Source: Artemia franciscana (lineage: Eukaryota > Arthropoda > Branchiopoda > Anostraca > Artemiidae). Taken from it: a stretch of DNA of 64,000 nt. Below the pieces are notes generated by a model. That model did not search any database and had not been told where the DNA came from. It worked only from the letters and a program-made list of their open reading frames with translations. Both the position numbers and the translations under genes were made by a program. The stretch is taken from positions 6,783,047 through 6,847,046 of the forward strand of contig NC_088881.1 of assembly GCF_032884065.1 (NCBI RefSeq). Direction: 5' to 3'. Below are positions 25,396 through 36,800 of this stretch, in pieces. Positions within the stretch are counted from its first letter, which is position 1; each line of letters opens with the position of its first letter.

Positions 25396-26616
25396 TGGTT
25401 AATACCAAGTGCCATAAAAACTAAAAACTAATAAAAAAATAAAAAAGCTAAAAAACTGAAAAAAACTAAAAAAAGGTAAAAAAATAAAAAAACTACAAAC
25501 TAAAAAAAAAAAACTAAAAAAAGGAAAAAACTGAAAAATAGAAGAGAAAAAGAAAACTAATAAAATTAAGAATAAAAATAAAAAAAAATAAAAAAGATAA
25601 AAATTAAAAAAAAAGTAAAAAGAAAAACGAAAAAAAAACTAAAAAAGCTAAAAAAAAAAAGGTAAAAACCAATAAAAAACTAAAAAGAAAAAAAGGAAAA
25701 AAACTAAAAAAAAACTTCATCTAAAAAACTAAAAAAAACTAAAAAAAAGGTAAGAACTAAAAAAGAAAAAAATAAATGACGACACTCAAAGAGAAAGCGA
25801 CCGGGACAAAAGGAATGTTCGATTAGCAATCAACAAAGCACCGGGACACAGGGAGTATAAATGACGACCAGGACATAAGTAAAAAAAAACTAAAAAAACT
25901 AAAAAGAAGGTAAAAACTACGAAAAAACTAAAAAGAAAAAAAAAACAAAAACTAATAAAAAAAATAAAAATCTAAAAATCTAAATAAACTAAAAAAGAAA
26001 AAAAAAGGAAAAAAATAAAGGAGAAAAACAAAACTAAAAAACGAATGTATATACAGACCGGGACACCGGGATACAAATGACGACCGGGACACAGGGAATA
26101 TAAATGACCATACATAAGCCATAATGACCAGGACATAAGTAAAAAATATAAATGACGACCGGGACACAGGGACACAACTACAACGGGGACGCCGGGGGGC
26201 ACAGGGGGATATAAATGACGATCAGGACACCGGGACAGGGAATGGTCGATTAGCAATCACCATCAACAAAGCTCAAGGGCAATCATTAGAATCATGAGGT
26301 ATAGATCTGAATACGGATTGTTTTCCCAAGGACCATTATATGTTGCATGTTCAAGAGTCGGTAAACCTGACAATCTATTTATATGCACAGACAATGGGAC
26401 AGCGAAGAATGTTGTATATTCGCAAGTTTTACATAGTTAAAAACATGTATATATCTATCTATATCCACAGATGGGACAACGGGACACAACTACAATGGCG
26501 CGTAACTAATATGGCGCATAACGACTTACGCGCGCGGGGGGGCTTGGGGGGGGGGGCGCGAAGCGCCCCCACCAACTAGGTGTTGGGGTGGCGCGAAGCG
26601 CCACCCCAACAGCTAG

Positions 26617-26642
26617 TTTATATATATATATATATATATATA
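26617..26642. repeat. Short (TA)n tract between two Helitron 3' ends
   Basis: Separates the CTAG of the plus-strand Helitron from the CTAG of the minus-strand Helitron, which therefore face each other tail to tail. Confidence 0.95.
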
Positions 26643-26988
26643 CTAGCTGTTGGGGTGGCGCTTCACGCCACCCCAACACCTAGTTGGTGGGGCGCTTCGC
26701 ACCCCCCAAGCCCCCCCCCCCCCGCGCGCGTAAGTCATTATGCGCCATATTAGTTACGCACCATTGTAGTTGTGTCCCTGTGTCCCACCTGTGAATATAG
26801 ATAGATTTATATATGTGTTTCAAACTACGTAAAAATTGCGAATATACAACATTCTTGGCTTTCCCATTGTCTGTGCATATACAAAGCCGTATGTACTAAT
26901 AATGACGTCATATACAAACGCTCTTTTTACAAACAAACAAACATGCATACACACAACTCGTTTCTATATAGATAGATAGATAGATAGA
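26643..26988 (-). mobile_element. Minimal Helitron derivative, about 345 bp (minus)
   Basis: Minus-strand 3' end: CTAG at 26646-26643 and hairpin at 26652-26674. The interior keeps only the last ~65 bp of the helicase coding end (26820-26885), one TGACGTCA (26903-26910) and the 5' end with (TCTA)n near 26965-26988. It is the shortest copy with both ends in the window. Confidence 0.7.
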
Positions 26989-27276
26989 TACAATACAAAC
27001 TAGATTTACGTTGCATGGGCACCGTGAGGTGTTGTGGCAATGTTTGTTTGGCTTCGCCGAGCAAAGTGTTACGAGAGCAACACTTTGTTTTTGTTTCCTC
27101 GCTTAGATTAAAGGCTGAAGTTGTTAATCTGTAAGGATCTTAAAATAAATACTATAGACACCTGCATCATAAAGTTATCCGTGAGTTTGTAGAGTGAAGA
27201 AAACATAGCTGCGACTCTACTGAATTGTTTCCATCTGTATTGGTTGCGTAAATAGTTGGTTTCTCCGAATAAGGAT
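26989..27276. other. Intergenic; small repeat phrase
   Basis: Contains CGAGCAAAGTGTTACGAGAGCAACACTTTGTTTTTGTTTCCTCGCTTAGA. Its core, a short palindrome around GTGTT(G/A)C-GAGAGCAACAC, also occurs near 31650 and 33820. Nothing coding. Confidence 0.4.
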
Positions 27277-27388
27277 TAAAGTCAACTGCAGTATTTGCTA
27301 CTGGGATTCATCTTATCCCTATTTGATATTAATCTTATCTCCGTCGAGATAAAAATAGTTCCAGTAGCAAATACTGCAGTTGACTTTA
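27277..27388. repeat. Perfect 28-bp inverted repeat with 56-bp loop
   Basis: Left arm 27277-27304 (TAAAGTCAACTGCAGTATTT...) and right arm 27361-27388 are exact reverse complements. It lies just beyond the coding end of the Helentron-like endonuclease. It could be the terminal structure of that element or a separate foldback sequence. Confidence 0.9.
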
Positions 27389-27539
27389 AAATCTGTATAA
27401 TATAAACAGGGAAAATCTATAACAGGAAAACAGATAAAATGAAGAGGAGGTCAACATTCGAATAAAGAAGTCGGTATCTAGCATACCTTGGTAGAAATAC
27501 TAAAACTGAATGAGCTCTAAAACAAAGAAATGTGGTTTC

Positions 27540-28450
27540 GGCTAATTTGTCTCTAGTGCTACGATAACTGGGTTGTGGTAACTGTAATACGTCACTAGAT
27601 TCCTGGCAAACCATTTGGCTGGCGATTTTACGTACACATGGTCAAGCAATGTTCCTTTTCTTGTAGTATATTTTCGAACAAGCTGTTGAAAACTGCATTT
27701 TTCAAAATGAGAAGGAAGTGAAGATTCTTCGTTGATGTTAACGTTGAAATCTCCAACAATAATCGTGTGTTTGATGTCTTTGTTCGTAGACGCTAGTTGC
27801 AACAGTTGTTCTGGTATCGTCATAAGGTATTTTTCTGGCGTTTTGGGTGGTTTATATACCACAGCTATCAGCAGGGTAACTCTTTGTCTTGTTACTACGG
27901 TGACTGCCAGAAAATCAAGATGATCGTTCGACATGTCAGCGGTTGAGAGAAGCGAGGCCATTGCATTTAAGAATACAAGTATTCCTCTGTTTTTTCGTTT
28001 GGTGTAGTTGGAAGCAACTGTCGTCATTCGGGAGAATGGCGGAGGTTCAGGTTTGTCGATATCACATGTTTCTGTAAAACAGAAAATGTCGCATTGCAAC
28101 AAATCTGTATACGTGATGATATCTTGTCGGTGCACTTCAAAAACTTCAAGTTTTGGGAAACGATTGTGAACGGGAAAGGATTGGTTCGTCGTGAAAATAC
28201 CGATTTGCTGACGTGCAGCTGAAAACTGGCATGCTGTGAATGCGTTCTCGATCTTTTCATCGCAGTATAGACTGTCAGTATTCAGTTCTTCGATATACAG
28301 GCTAGCTAGTTCTTTTACGCGTTACATAGCGGTATAGCCTTGTCCCGGTTGAAACATGTTTGAAAGACATATGACAGCACTTGGAAAGGTTTGTCCTTGA
28401 ACTTATGGACGGTTAAGCTCCAAGCTAGTTGTAGAGGGTATATTTCATAC
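27540..28450 (-). pseudogene. Helentron-type helicase C-terminus fused to endonuclease
   Basis: On the minus strand, from about 28450, the translation gives YPLQLAWSLTVHK, then (1-nt gap) VQGQTFPSAVICLSNMF and YTAM-stop-RVKELASLYIEE. These are the last motifs (V/VI) of a PIF1-type Helitron helicase. The frame continues without a break into an endonuclease/exonuclease/phosphatase domain: TDLLQCDIFCFTETCD near 28100, VVYKPPKTPEKY near 27850, HTIIVGDFNVNIN near 27760, then GTLLDHVYV near 27640. A helicase followed by an AP-like endonuclease is the hallmark of Helentrons (Helitron2). A nonsense codon in motif VI and frameshifts show that it is dead. Confidence 0.72.
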
Positions 28451-28627
28451 CAAACTCTTTGCATAGTCTTTCCCGTCGGTGATCGAGGATCTCAAGTTTA
28501 AAATGCTGTAGAAGGAAAACAGTAAGGCCTTTTAGGATTTTTAGGTCCTTTATAATTATTTTAAACAATTTATCAACAACTTCTTTCTCACCAATTTGAC
28601 AAAATTTGATGAAAGTCAGACAACTTT

Positions 28628-28745
28628 TCACATACCACGATAACTGTAAAAATTTGTTTCGACTGTGGTATCACATACCACGGTAACTGCGAAAACGACT
28701 TTAGACTGTGGTATCAGACACCATGGTATCTGTAAAAACGCAGCC
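28628..28745. repeat. 43-bp unit, about 2.7 copies
   Basis: TCA(C/G)A(T/C)ACCA(C/T)GGTAACTG starts at 28628, 28671 and 28714, separated by 43 bp. It lies upstream of the Helentron helicase remnant in the minus orientation. Confidence 0.8.
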
Positions 28746-29821
28746 ATTATTTGTATATCTGGGGGACCGTAATGTTTTGTTCCCATAGTACAGTGTTAAA
28801 TTAATTTATTTTGAAACAGTGTCGTATTTGATATACTTTTAATTAGGCTATACGGTATTGTAGCCATAGCCTACATGCAACGTTTACAAGTACTATTGCT
28901 AAAATAAAGTTTGACCTGGAACAAATTTGAATACAAATCTTGTTCACACAGTCTTGATAAAAAAAATAAAAAAATCGAAGCGTCTAAATTATACGTTGAA
29001 TTTTTGTCATACCTCCACCAATTGGCTTTATTACAGTTCAACGCTCCAAGTGGACTAGTTTCTATTAGTCCCCCATTGGCTCATAACCAACCCTTCTGTA
29101 GACATAGTAAACAGTCGGATCCATAGTGTAATGGGTCACTTTCAAATTACAGGTTTTTCACTCACTAACCTGTGGATCTTGGCTTGGCTTGGCAGGGTAA
29201 AGACGCGCGGCGTTAGCCCTCTGCGTCACCAAACTCAACAGATTTGTAATATTTTGGCAGATAAACAACTAAAATCAACAAAATAGTGATTCAGAGATCA
29301 CGCGTAGGACAACAGTCCTCTTCGGGACACAACCTGTGGATCTATTTTATCATGTCTGATCTAAGTGCTGATGGTGAGGCATAGGGGGATTAACAGAAAC
29401 TAGTCCGCTTGGAAGCACTGAACGGGAATATGGCCAGTTGCCAAGAACCAGAAGTCTTTAGACTTCTCATGTCTTCCTGTTTGATTACTAAGTCTGTTGA
29501 CATGGAATGCAACATCGCCACAAAGTCCCGCAGAACGATGATTAAAATAGGTTACATTCTCAAGTTAAATTATGAGCAATCACTTATTGTGTTATTTTGG
29601 TTTCAGAAATCGTGGATTTCTTGGAAAATTGTCGAAATCTATTGGGGATGTAGGACATGAGCATCGAAATTGTATCTTTCAAATAGAAGCAGACAAATTC
29701 GGGACTTGCCATTCTTCGATGACTGTTCGAAAGAATTGATCGACTCCTTTCAGGATCCATGAAAAGGGATTCTATGTAGAGTTGAAAAAACGTCAATGTA
29801 CGTGAAAATGAGAAGGGACAT
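28746..29821. other. No confident gene; possible 5' part of the RPA-like gene
   Basis: Plus-strand frame 29409-29660 contains EPEVFRLLMSSCLITKSVDM and lies upstream of the RPA-like frames on the same strand, so it may be a decayed earlier portion. I cannot confirm it. The rest is without signal. Confidence 0.35.
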
Positions 29822-30620
29822 GTGTCTGTGTTTGTGACGACAGCTTCAGAAATCGGAGTCTTAACGGACCTACAGAAGTTTCCGAAGAAAGTGGGACACT
29901 TGACTCATACCATCAAAGCAATTAAAGAAATTGCCCCAGCGTCGCTGGTTCATCTGAAACGGCAATTGCTAAGTATTTCTACTGTAGAACAAGTTCAAGT
30001 GCCTGGCAAGTCCGGGCCATCAAGAGAATCGAAACTTCAGCGTGGAGAAATAGCAGATGCAACGGGCAAGATCAAAGTGACGTTTTGGGGAGAAACAGGT
30101 GCCACCTTAGTCGAAGGAAAGTTCTATGATATACAGGGATGCCACCGTAAAACACTTCGGAAGCACCGCCAATATTTCTGTTGGCAGCTCGGACTTTTGT
30201 GCAGGAGACAGAACCATTTGAATTCCAGACCACGTTTCTCAGTCCTTGACTGAAACCGCCAGCATCGTAGCATTGAAGCTTAAAAGTTCTCTACAATGTT
30301 TAGGCTGTAGCGGAACGAATATCATGAATAACGGCAAATGGCGGAAATGCCAAAGTTGTGAAATGATATATAGAGATACATCAAACCTCAAAAGGTCTTT
30401 TGCTGGCAGCCACGCGATTCTTCGCAATGCGGGGGAAACGTACACGGTGACGTTTTCTGACAACGCTGTCAAATCGTACGCTGAAACATTGGAGTCTTTC
30501 TGGGACGAAGATATTATCGATGCCCTTTTGGACTGTGAAACAGTGGAGATACTGTTGAATGACAACAGGTCTGTCGTTTTACACATCCAACCATACAAAG
30601 CACAGACTACTCAGAACTGA
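29822..30620 (+). pseudogene. RPA-like single-stranded DNA binding protein, broken in two frames
   Basis: The first frame (29822-30250) contains an OB-fold signature: GEIADATGKIKVTFWGETGA followed by LVEGKFYDIQGC, the pattern of RPA70 DNA-binding domains. The second frame (30246-30620) contains a zinc-ribbon-like CLGCSGTN...CQSCEMIY followed by VTFSDNAVKSYAETLESF, resembling the DBD-C-like OB fold of Helitron-encoded RPA proteins. The frames overlap at 30246-30253, so one indel separates them. RPA-like genes are known passengers of Helitrons and Helentrons and would protect or guide single-stranded intermediates. Here it is convergent to nothing and divergent from the helicase-endonuclease remnant. 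Confidence 0.68.
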
Positions 30621-33339
30621 AAATAATAGCATTATCTGCTGTTATACTTCATTATTTTCGTATTATTTGAACTGTATTTTAGTTTTGTGTCAAATTATAA
30701 TGATTTCTGATGAATTAACTGGACAATTACCTTTAATAGTTGAACAGAAGAGGTCTACTATAAGCCACGAGTCGTTCCTTATTTATTTGGGAATCATGAA
30801 ACTTTTAAAATTTGAAATGTACATTAAGTTCACTCTTGAAGACATAAAGGCTGTATGTTGCTATGGAAGGTGTCAACCCCTCCGAACTTTCAAACTTTTA
30901 TATTTTATATGAAATAATCTTTATACTAAAAACCGGGATAACCGATTCTTACTTCAAATCTATCTCACTGGTGTGAGAAACATGGTACCAATTTGTCCTT
31001 ACTATAATATGAAACATAGATAACAATTTGTATTATGGTCTAACAGCCTATTGTTGTCTTCAACGCCCTCACATGTCTCACCATTGGGATTGACCTATTT
31101 TTTGTTTTACTTTATACCTTGCGACTGAAGTTGTCAACTCCTCTTAACTTCAAACTTTTATGTTCTTGTATTACATATATTTACCCCTTTTACATTTAGC
31201 CGAATCTTACTTACAAGTCCATCTCCCCGTGATGGACATGGTACCGTATCGTTATCAAGGCTTATCGATCGCCGTTGACAAACAAAATTCTATCTATTAG
31301 TTCAAAAGTTGATTTTTGAATCGAACTATAGGTACACCAAGTAGCCAAAATCGCCAACCCCTCATTGCCGAACATGACTATGGTCTAACAGTCTATTGTT
31401 GCTTACAAGTGTTTACATGTCTCACAATTGCAATCGGCCTATTTTGGGTTTCAGTGTCTACCTTACTACTGAAGTTGTCAACCCATCTGAACTTTCAAAA
31501 TGTTGTATCTCGTCAAGGAATAATTACTTACAAGTCCATTTCCCTCCTATAGACATGGTACCATATCGTTTCGACCATGAAATACACTGGCAAAAAATAA
31601 TAGGTATACCAACTACTAAAATCTGCTAACCCTTCATCACAGAGTAACACTTTGGTTTTGTTTCTTCGCTATCTGTTACACGTTGAACTTGTCAACCCAT
31701 CTAGGTTCTGAAAATGATGGTGTTCCAAAAAGAGGTTTTTCCTGAACTGATGACACAATCCGTAATCAAATGGCTATAGTTAAGTCAGGTTTTAAAGAAA
31801 TACAGAACATCGAAAACAGGGACTAAATTGACCTTGCAGACGGTTGAACTTTATCCTTTTCAATAGTAGACATCGGGACTGGTGAAAACTTGCGACATCT
31901 TATACAACCTATTGGGTATTATGAAGCTGTCCGTAACTGTTCATGACCATTGTATGACCTTTATCCTTTTCAATCGTAGACATCGTGATGGATGAAAACT
32001 TGGAACAATATCTTATATAATCTAGTAGGTTTATAAAGCTATCCGTAACTTTACAGCAACAAAATACATAGATGATACTCCCATTAATTATTACGAAAAC
32101 TTGGGACATTATCTTATACGACCTATTGGGTATTATGAAGCTGTCCGTAAGCTGTTCATGACCAGGATGAGACCTTTATCCTTTTCAATCAGTACACATC
32201 GTGATGGATGAAAACTTGGAACAATATCTTATATAATCTACTTGGTATTATAAAGCTATCCGTAACTTTACAGGATCAAATACCATAGATGATACTCTAT
32301 TAATTATTACGAAACTACCTCATTGTATCGTTTGCACCCGTTGCGTAAATACTTAATTCTAGGTTACAGTGAGTGATAGACCATCGATACAAACTTTCTT
32401 GCCGTCAGATTTACAGAGATCGAATACAATGTGCACCAATTTGCACAAATTTCTAGCCCAAAGTGAACCGATTCTTACTTACAAGTCCCTCTCCCGTGAT
32501 AAGACATCAATTTCACCGGAAACAAATAAATGGGTACACCAACTAGCAAAAGTTCAAAACCCTCATCACTGAAGTGGAGTGAAGCTTAACAGCCGATTAT
32601 TACTTACAAGTCCCCTACATGTCTTACTTACCAACACTGGAACCAAATTGGTCTAATCATCAAATACACCGGAAACAAAATATAGGTACACCAAATCGCA
32701 AAAGTTGCAAACCCCTCATTGCAACTAGCAAAAGTTGCAAACCCCTCATCGCTGAAGATGACTGTAGCCTAACAGCCGATTATTACTTACAAGTCCCCTA
32801 CATGTCTTACCACTGGAACCAAATTGGTCTTACCATCAAAAACAACGGAAACAAAAAATAGGTACACCAACTAGTAAGAGTTGCGAACCCCTCATTGCCG
32901 AGGATGATTATGAGCTAACAGCCGACTGTTGCTTACAACTCCTCACAATTGGTATCGGCCTATTTTTGGTTTCAGTGTGTACCTTACTACTGAAATTGTC
33001 AACCCCTTTAAACTTTCAAACTGATATATCTCATGAAGGAATTTTTGTACAAAAAATGGATGACATATACTTTAATCAGCTCATCAAAAGCTACCGACTG
33101 CCGTCGAAAAAAAAATCTATCTGTCTTAGTTCAAAAGTTGACTTTTTTGCCGTAGGCCAACTTCTAACGTCATCACTTAGAAAGGAGCAAAGGATAAACT
33201 CTAATTTCTTTAGCAATGAGAGAACTTTTAAAGTTTAAGAGGCACATCTGATACCCATTTCTCTACCGCAATCCCAAGTGCGAAAAACCGAATGATAAAC
33301 TCAGCCGAAATCACGGCAGCACTTTCGGACCCGTTGGAA
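30621..33339. repeat. Degenerate repeat field
   Basis: Phrases recur irregularly. GTCAACCC(C/A)TCTGAACTTTCAAA occurs near 30870, 31130, 31478, 31690 and 32998. GGTACACCAA(C/A)TAG...AACCCCTCAT occurs near 31330, 31610, 32530, 32690 and 32865. GATGGATGAAAACTTGGAACAATATCTTATA occurs near 31990 and 32205. Shared CTTACAAGTCC and GGACATGGTACC phrases link them. No long open frame. It looks like one or more old tandemly repetitive non-coding elements. Confidence 0.6.
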
Positions 33340-33845
33340 AATGCCGCTTTTTTGCTTCTCTAAATTTTTCTATTTATCACTCAAAGAAGATATATTGGCT
33401 GTGGGGCAAGGGTAACTGTCGCATATATTTAACACTTATAGATTTTAGTCCATTTTCAATTTGAAACTGGTGCCTGCCTGCTTGCCTGCTAGAACGGAGC
33501 TTTCCACTCGAAAGCAGAAACATGGTTTGATGAAACAAAAGCTTGGCTGCATAACTTCAGATAGTCCTCTCTGACATAGGCTATACAACCCCTCTTCACT
33601 TCACACACTATAGGCTCTGGCTCAAGGACGAGCAAAACCCATCCTTTTGGCCCCAGGCAAGAGTTCTACGAAGCTTTCCAAAATGTAAAGTCATATTCAT
33701 CAATCCGGCCTAAGGTCCACATTTTCCGTAAAAACCGCAGAGGTTAGACCCTTACCAGTTCTAGGAATAAGCTGAAATCGGGGGTGCTAGGAACAAAAAA
33801 AAAAAAAACACGACAAAACCAAAGTGTTGCTCTCGCAACACAATT
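33340..33845. repeat. Single-copy version of the 3.2-5.1 kb dispersed repeat
   Basis: Matches the flanks and one ~200-bp unit of the array-bearing repeat at 3180-5150 (TTTTAGTCCATTTTCAATTTGAAACT, then CTCAAGGACGAGCAAAACCCATCC, then CACATTTTCCGTAAAAACC). It adjoins the stop codon of the Helitron helicase at its right edge. Confidence 0.6.
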
Positions 33846-36800
33846 AACTGCGTAAAACTTGCGAATATACAACATTCTTCGCTGTCCAATTGTCGCTGCA
33901 TATAAATAGATTGTCAGGTTTACCGACCCTCGAACATGCAACGTACAATTGTCCATGGGAAAAACAATCAGTATTAAGATCTATACCACATTTTTTAATG
34001 ATTGGCCTTGAGCTTTGTTAATAGTGATTGCAAATGCTAATCGAATTGGGAATTGCAATCTTTTAAATTGAAAAGGCAGATCCGTTGAATCATGGGAATG
34101 TGAGGAATAAGAACAGCCTCACCCTCAAAAGGCCCTGTCAAGATTGTGGCCTCTATTAGGTTTTCCATTGTTTTTTTTTTACGGCAAGTTGCGTGCCATT
34201 GCAAAGCTTTGGTGGGTTGATATTTCTTAAAAGTATTATTGGTACGCCTATTTTTAGTTGTAGCACGTGTGGTGGAAACCCTGAAAGATTTATGGAATTT
34301 AAAAATTCAGATGGATAATTAACCGCTTCATTTGGTTCCAAAACTGTGTCGACTGACTTGTAAAGGACTGCCTGGTCTCGAATCTTGGTCAAAACAATAT
34401 TGTTGATTTCGTGGACGTCTATATTTTTGGGTGCGAGAATCGCTCTTTCACTTGCCATTTATTATTTTTATAATTTTTTAGAATATTCGGAAATACTTTT
34501 TCAATCAATTCATTTTTGGACGTCACTAAATTACAGAAATCAGCAGGTAGTTGTATACGTCCTGAAATTGAGTCTACTGGGAGCTTTCCGTTTCCAATTG
34601 CCAGCAATTGATCTGAAAATGTTTGACCAGAGTCATCGTTTTGCAATCTGACACGCATATTTGTAGTTAATTTTAATATTTTTACGTGTGCCCATAAATT
34701 AGAAGTTTTCAGGCAAGCATTCATTTCGTCTGCAGGAGTTGATCTAGGTATTATAGGTAATGTTTGCCTGAAATCTCCCGCAAGCAATATTAATGTGCTG
34801 CCAAAGGGTTTCGACTTCCCTCTCAAATCTTTCAAGCATTGATCCAGAGCCTCGAGCGATTTTTTGTGTGCCATTGTGCACTCATCCCAAATAATAAGTA
34901 TTGCATTGCTGCAATACTTTACCCATCCCAGATGATTTGGAAATATTGCACGTGGGAGTTTCTGTAGAATGCAAATTCAGAGGCAATTTCAAAGCGGAAT
35001 GAGCAGTTCTTCCACCAGGCAGCAATGTTGCGGCTTTTCGGACGACGCAATTGCCAACGCTATATCATTTTTTGATCGAATTGATGCCAGAATCAATTTT
35101 ATCACAAACGTTTTACCAGTTACCTCCTGGCACATCCAAAAATAAAATTTCTCCAACGTTGTTATCGACACAATGCATTATCGTATCATAAATGTCTTTT
35201 TGTTCCGACGTTAACTTGGAAATGTTATTTTGTACATACGACAATAGATCACTCGTGCTGTAACTTTGTTCACGATCCAATTCTACACATGTCGAAACAG
35301 CAGCGATACGGTTAGGTGAAGGCATTCCCAAATCCTGAAGAGGTTTGTTTGCCATTACGTACGCACAAATCTTCTATAATAACTAAAGTGTAGTTATAAA
35401 TTTCTGATGTAAAATCAAAAGTAATATCTGACGTCTCTAACTGTTTTCGATGGAGTATATCTTCGGACATTTTTGACTTATATTTTTCCCATAACTCTGT
35501 AGGAGCTGATGGAGAGCAAGTTGTTAAAATGATGCCAAACAATGCACGAATTTTGACTTGGGGTTGACGTTTCGCACGCGTTATTGATGCAGTTATCCCA
35601 GTGTTGGTCATTCTCCAAAAAATTCAGAGCTTGGCATGCAACTACGGTAAGTGTCATGTATAGTACCGTTTACAGTTCTCAAATACTCAAAGGATGTCGG
35701 ACCGGGTACATTCACCAAAAGCAGGCGTAGAAAGAAGCATTCATGTTGATTGGGGTGAACGGTTGTAGAGTCTTCTATCGTGGTATCTTTGAAGATGGTA
35801 GGTTGGCCGTCGACTGACCTTACCCTGTTTTCGACGTTCAAATACTTTATTTTTAGTATTCCACGTGTAATACGAAGGCACTTCAGTATACAGCAGTTTT
35901 TTTGCAAAAGAATCATTTTTGGAAAGCGAAAAAAAAGCTGTTAATGTTGTATCCGGTGGATTTAGGGCTCTTTGTTGCACGTTGGTTTCCGAAATAAACA
36001 CGTTGACCATTCTGTAAATGTACCGCTAAGTGAACAACAGCTGGACTACGTTCATGTATCGGAAATGAAAGAATTTGCCAAACAGCTTCATTACTGCTTA
36101 TGTATCTTCCAGCCTGATATTGTACGATTTCGTCGAAATCTTTGATTTCGGGCTGCAAGCCAAAAACTGCCATGTCACTGCCTTTTTTGACGTATTTACA
36201 TATGTATTTGATTGCCGTTACGGAGTTACAGTATTCAACGTTTATGTGTGCATTAAATGTTTTTGATGATAATGGGGAATATGGAACAACCCACTGGTTA
36301 TTTACTTCGATGGTGGTACCGTTACGCTTCTTTATTATTGCTGTTTTACCGCCATCTTCAGTAGATCTTCTTCTATATTGTGGGTAACCATCATTGCCAG
36401 TAATTGTGTTTGATACTAAAAGTCGAGGATATTGCTTTGTGCACCTTCCTTTGGCCATGCATGGTGAATTTTCGTTCAGTTGCACCGCAAGGTCCATGTA
36501 TCATATTTTTTACAATAATATCATGTAGCCCCTTATCGACATTTTTATCAGGTATTTCAGCGGAAATCACATCATCAGTTTCGTTCGAAGTAATTTTTTT
36601 ATGTAGCCAGATTAGTATATGTGCGTGTGGCAAACCACGTTTTTGCCATTCCACTGAGTACATCCAGCATCGCACTGACCCAAACACTTCAAGTTTTACT
36701 ATGTAGTTTATCAGTGATTTCAACTTTTGCCGGAAGACACGGGCCGTAATGTCAAGCCTATGAACCGCCGATTGTCCTTGAAGTAAAAATTGCAGTATCT

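Larger units (their letters stand above)
23141..26616 (+). mobile_element. Large non-autonomous Helitron (plus), 3.5 kb
   Basis: The 5' end is A followed by TCTATATATATAAAAATAAG at 23141, with TGACGTCA at 23193 and 23210. The 3' end is a perfect hairpin at 26585-26607 and CTAG at 26613-26616. The interior contains a tRNA-like segment (23315-23392), short repeats with GAGGTCGGAAGAGCC (23460-23600), about five ~290-bp degenerate repeats, an A-rich CTAAAAAA block (25420-25950), the GACCGGGACAC minisatellite (26050-26235) and the helicase C-terminal relic (26255-26440). The foreign-looking middle suggests either captured DNA or a second element inserted inside. Confidence 0.7.

Noticed and set aside
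26050-26235. CRISPR-like array of GACCGGGACAC repeats
   Set aside because: Unit spacing is irregular, spacers are themselves repetitive, and the host is an animal genome. It is a minisatellite inside Helitrons.
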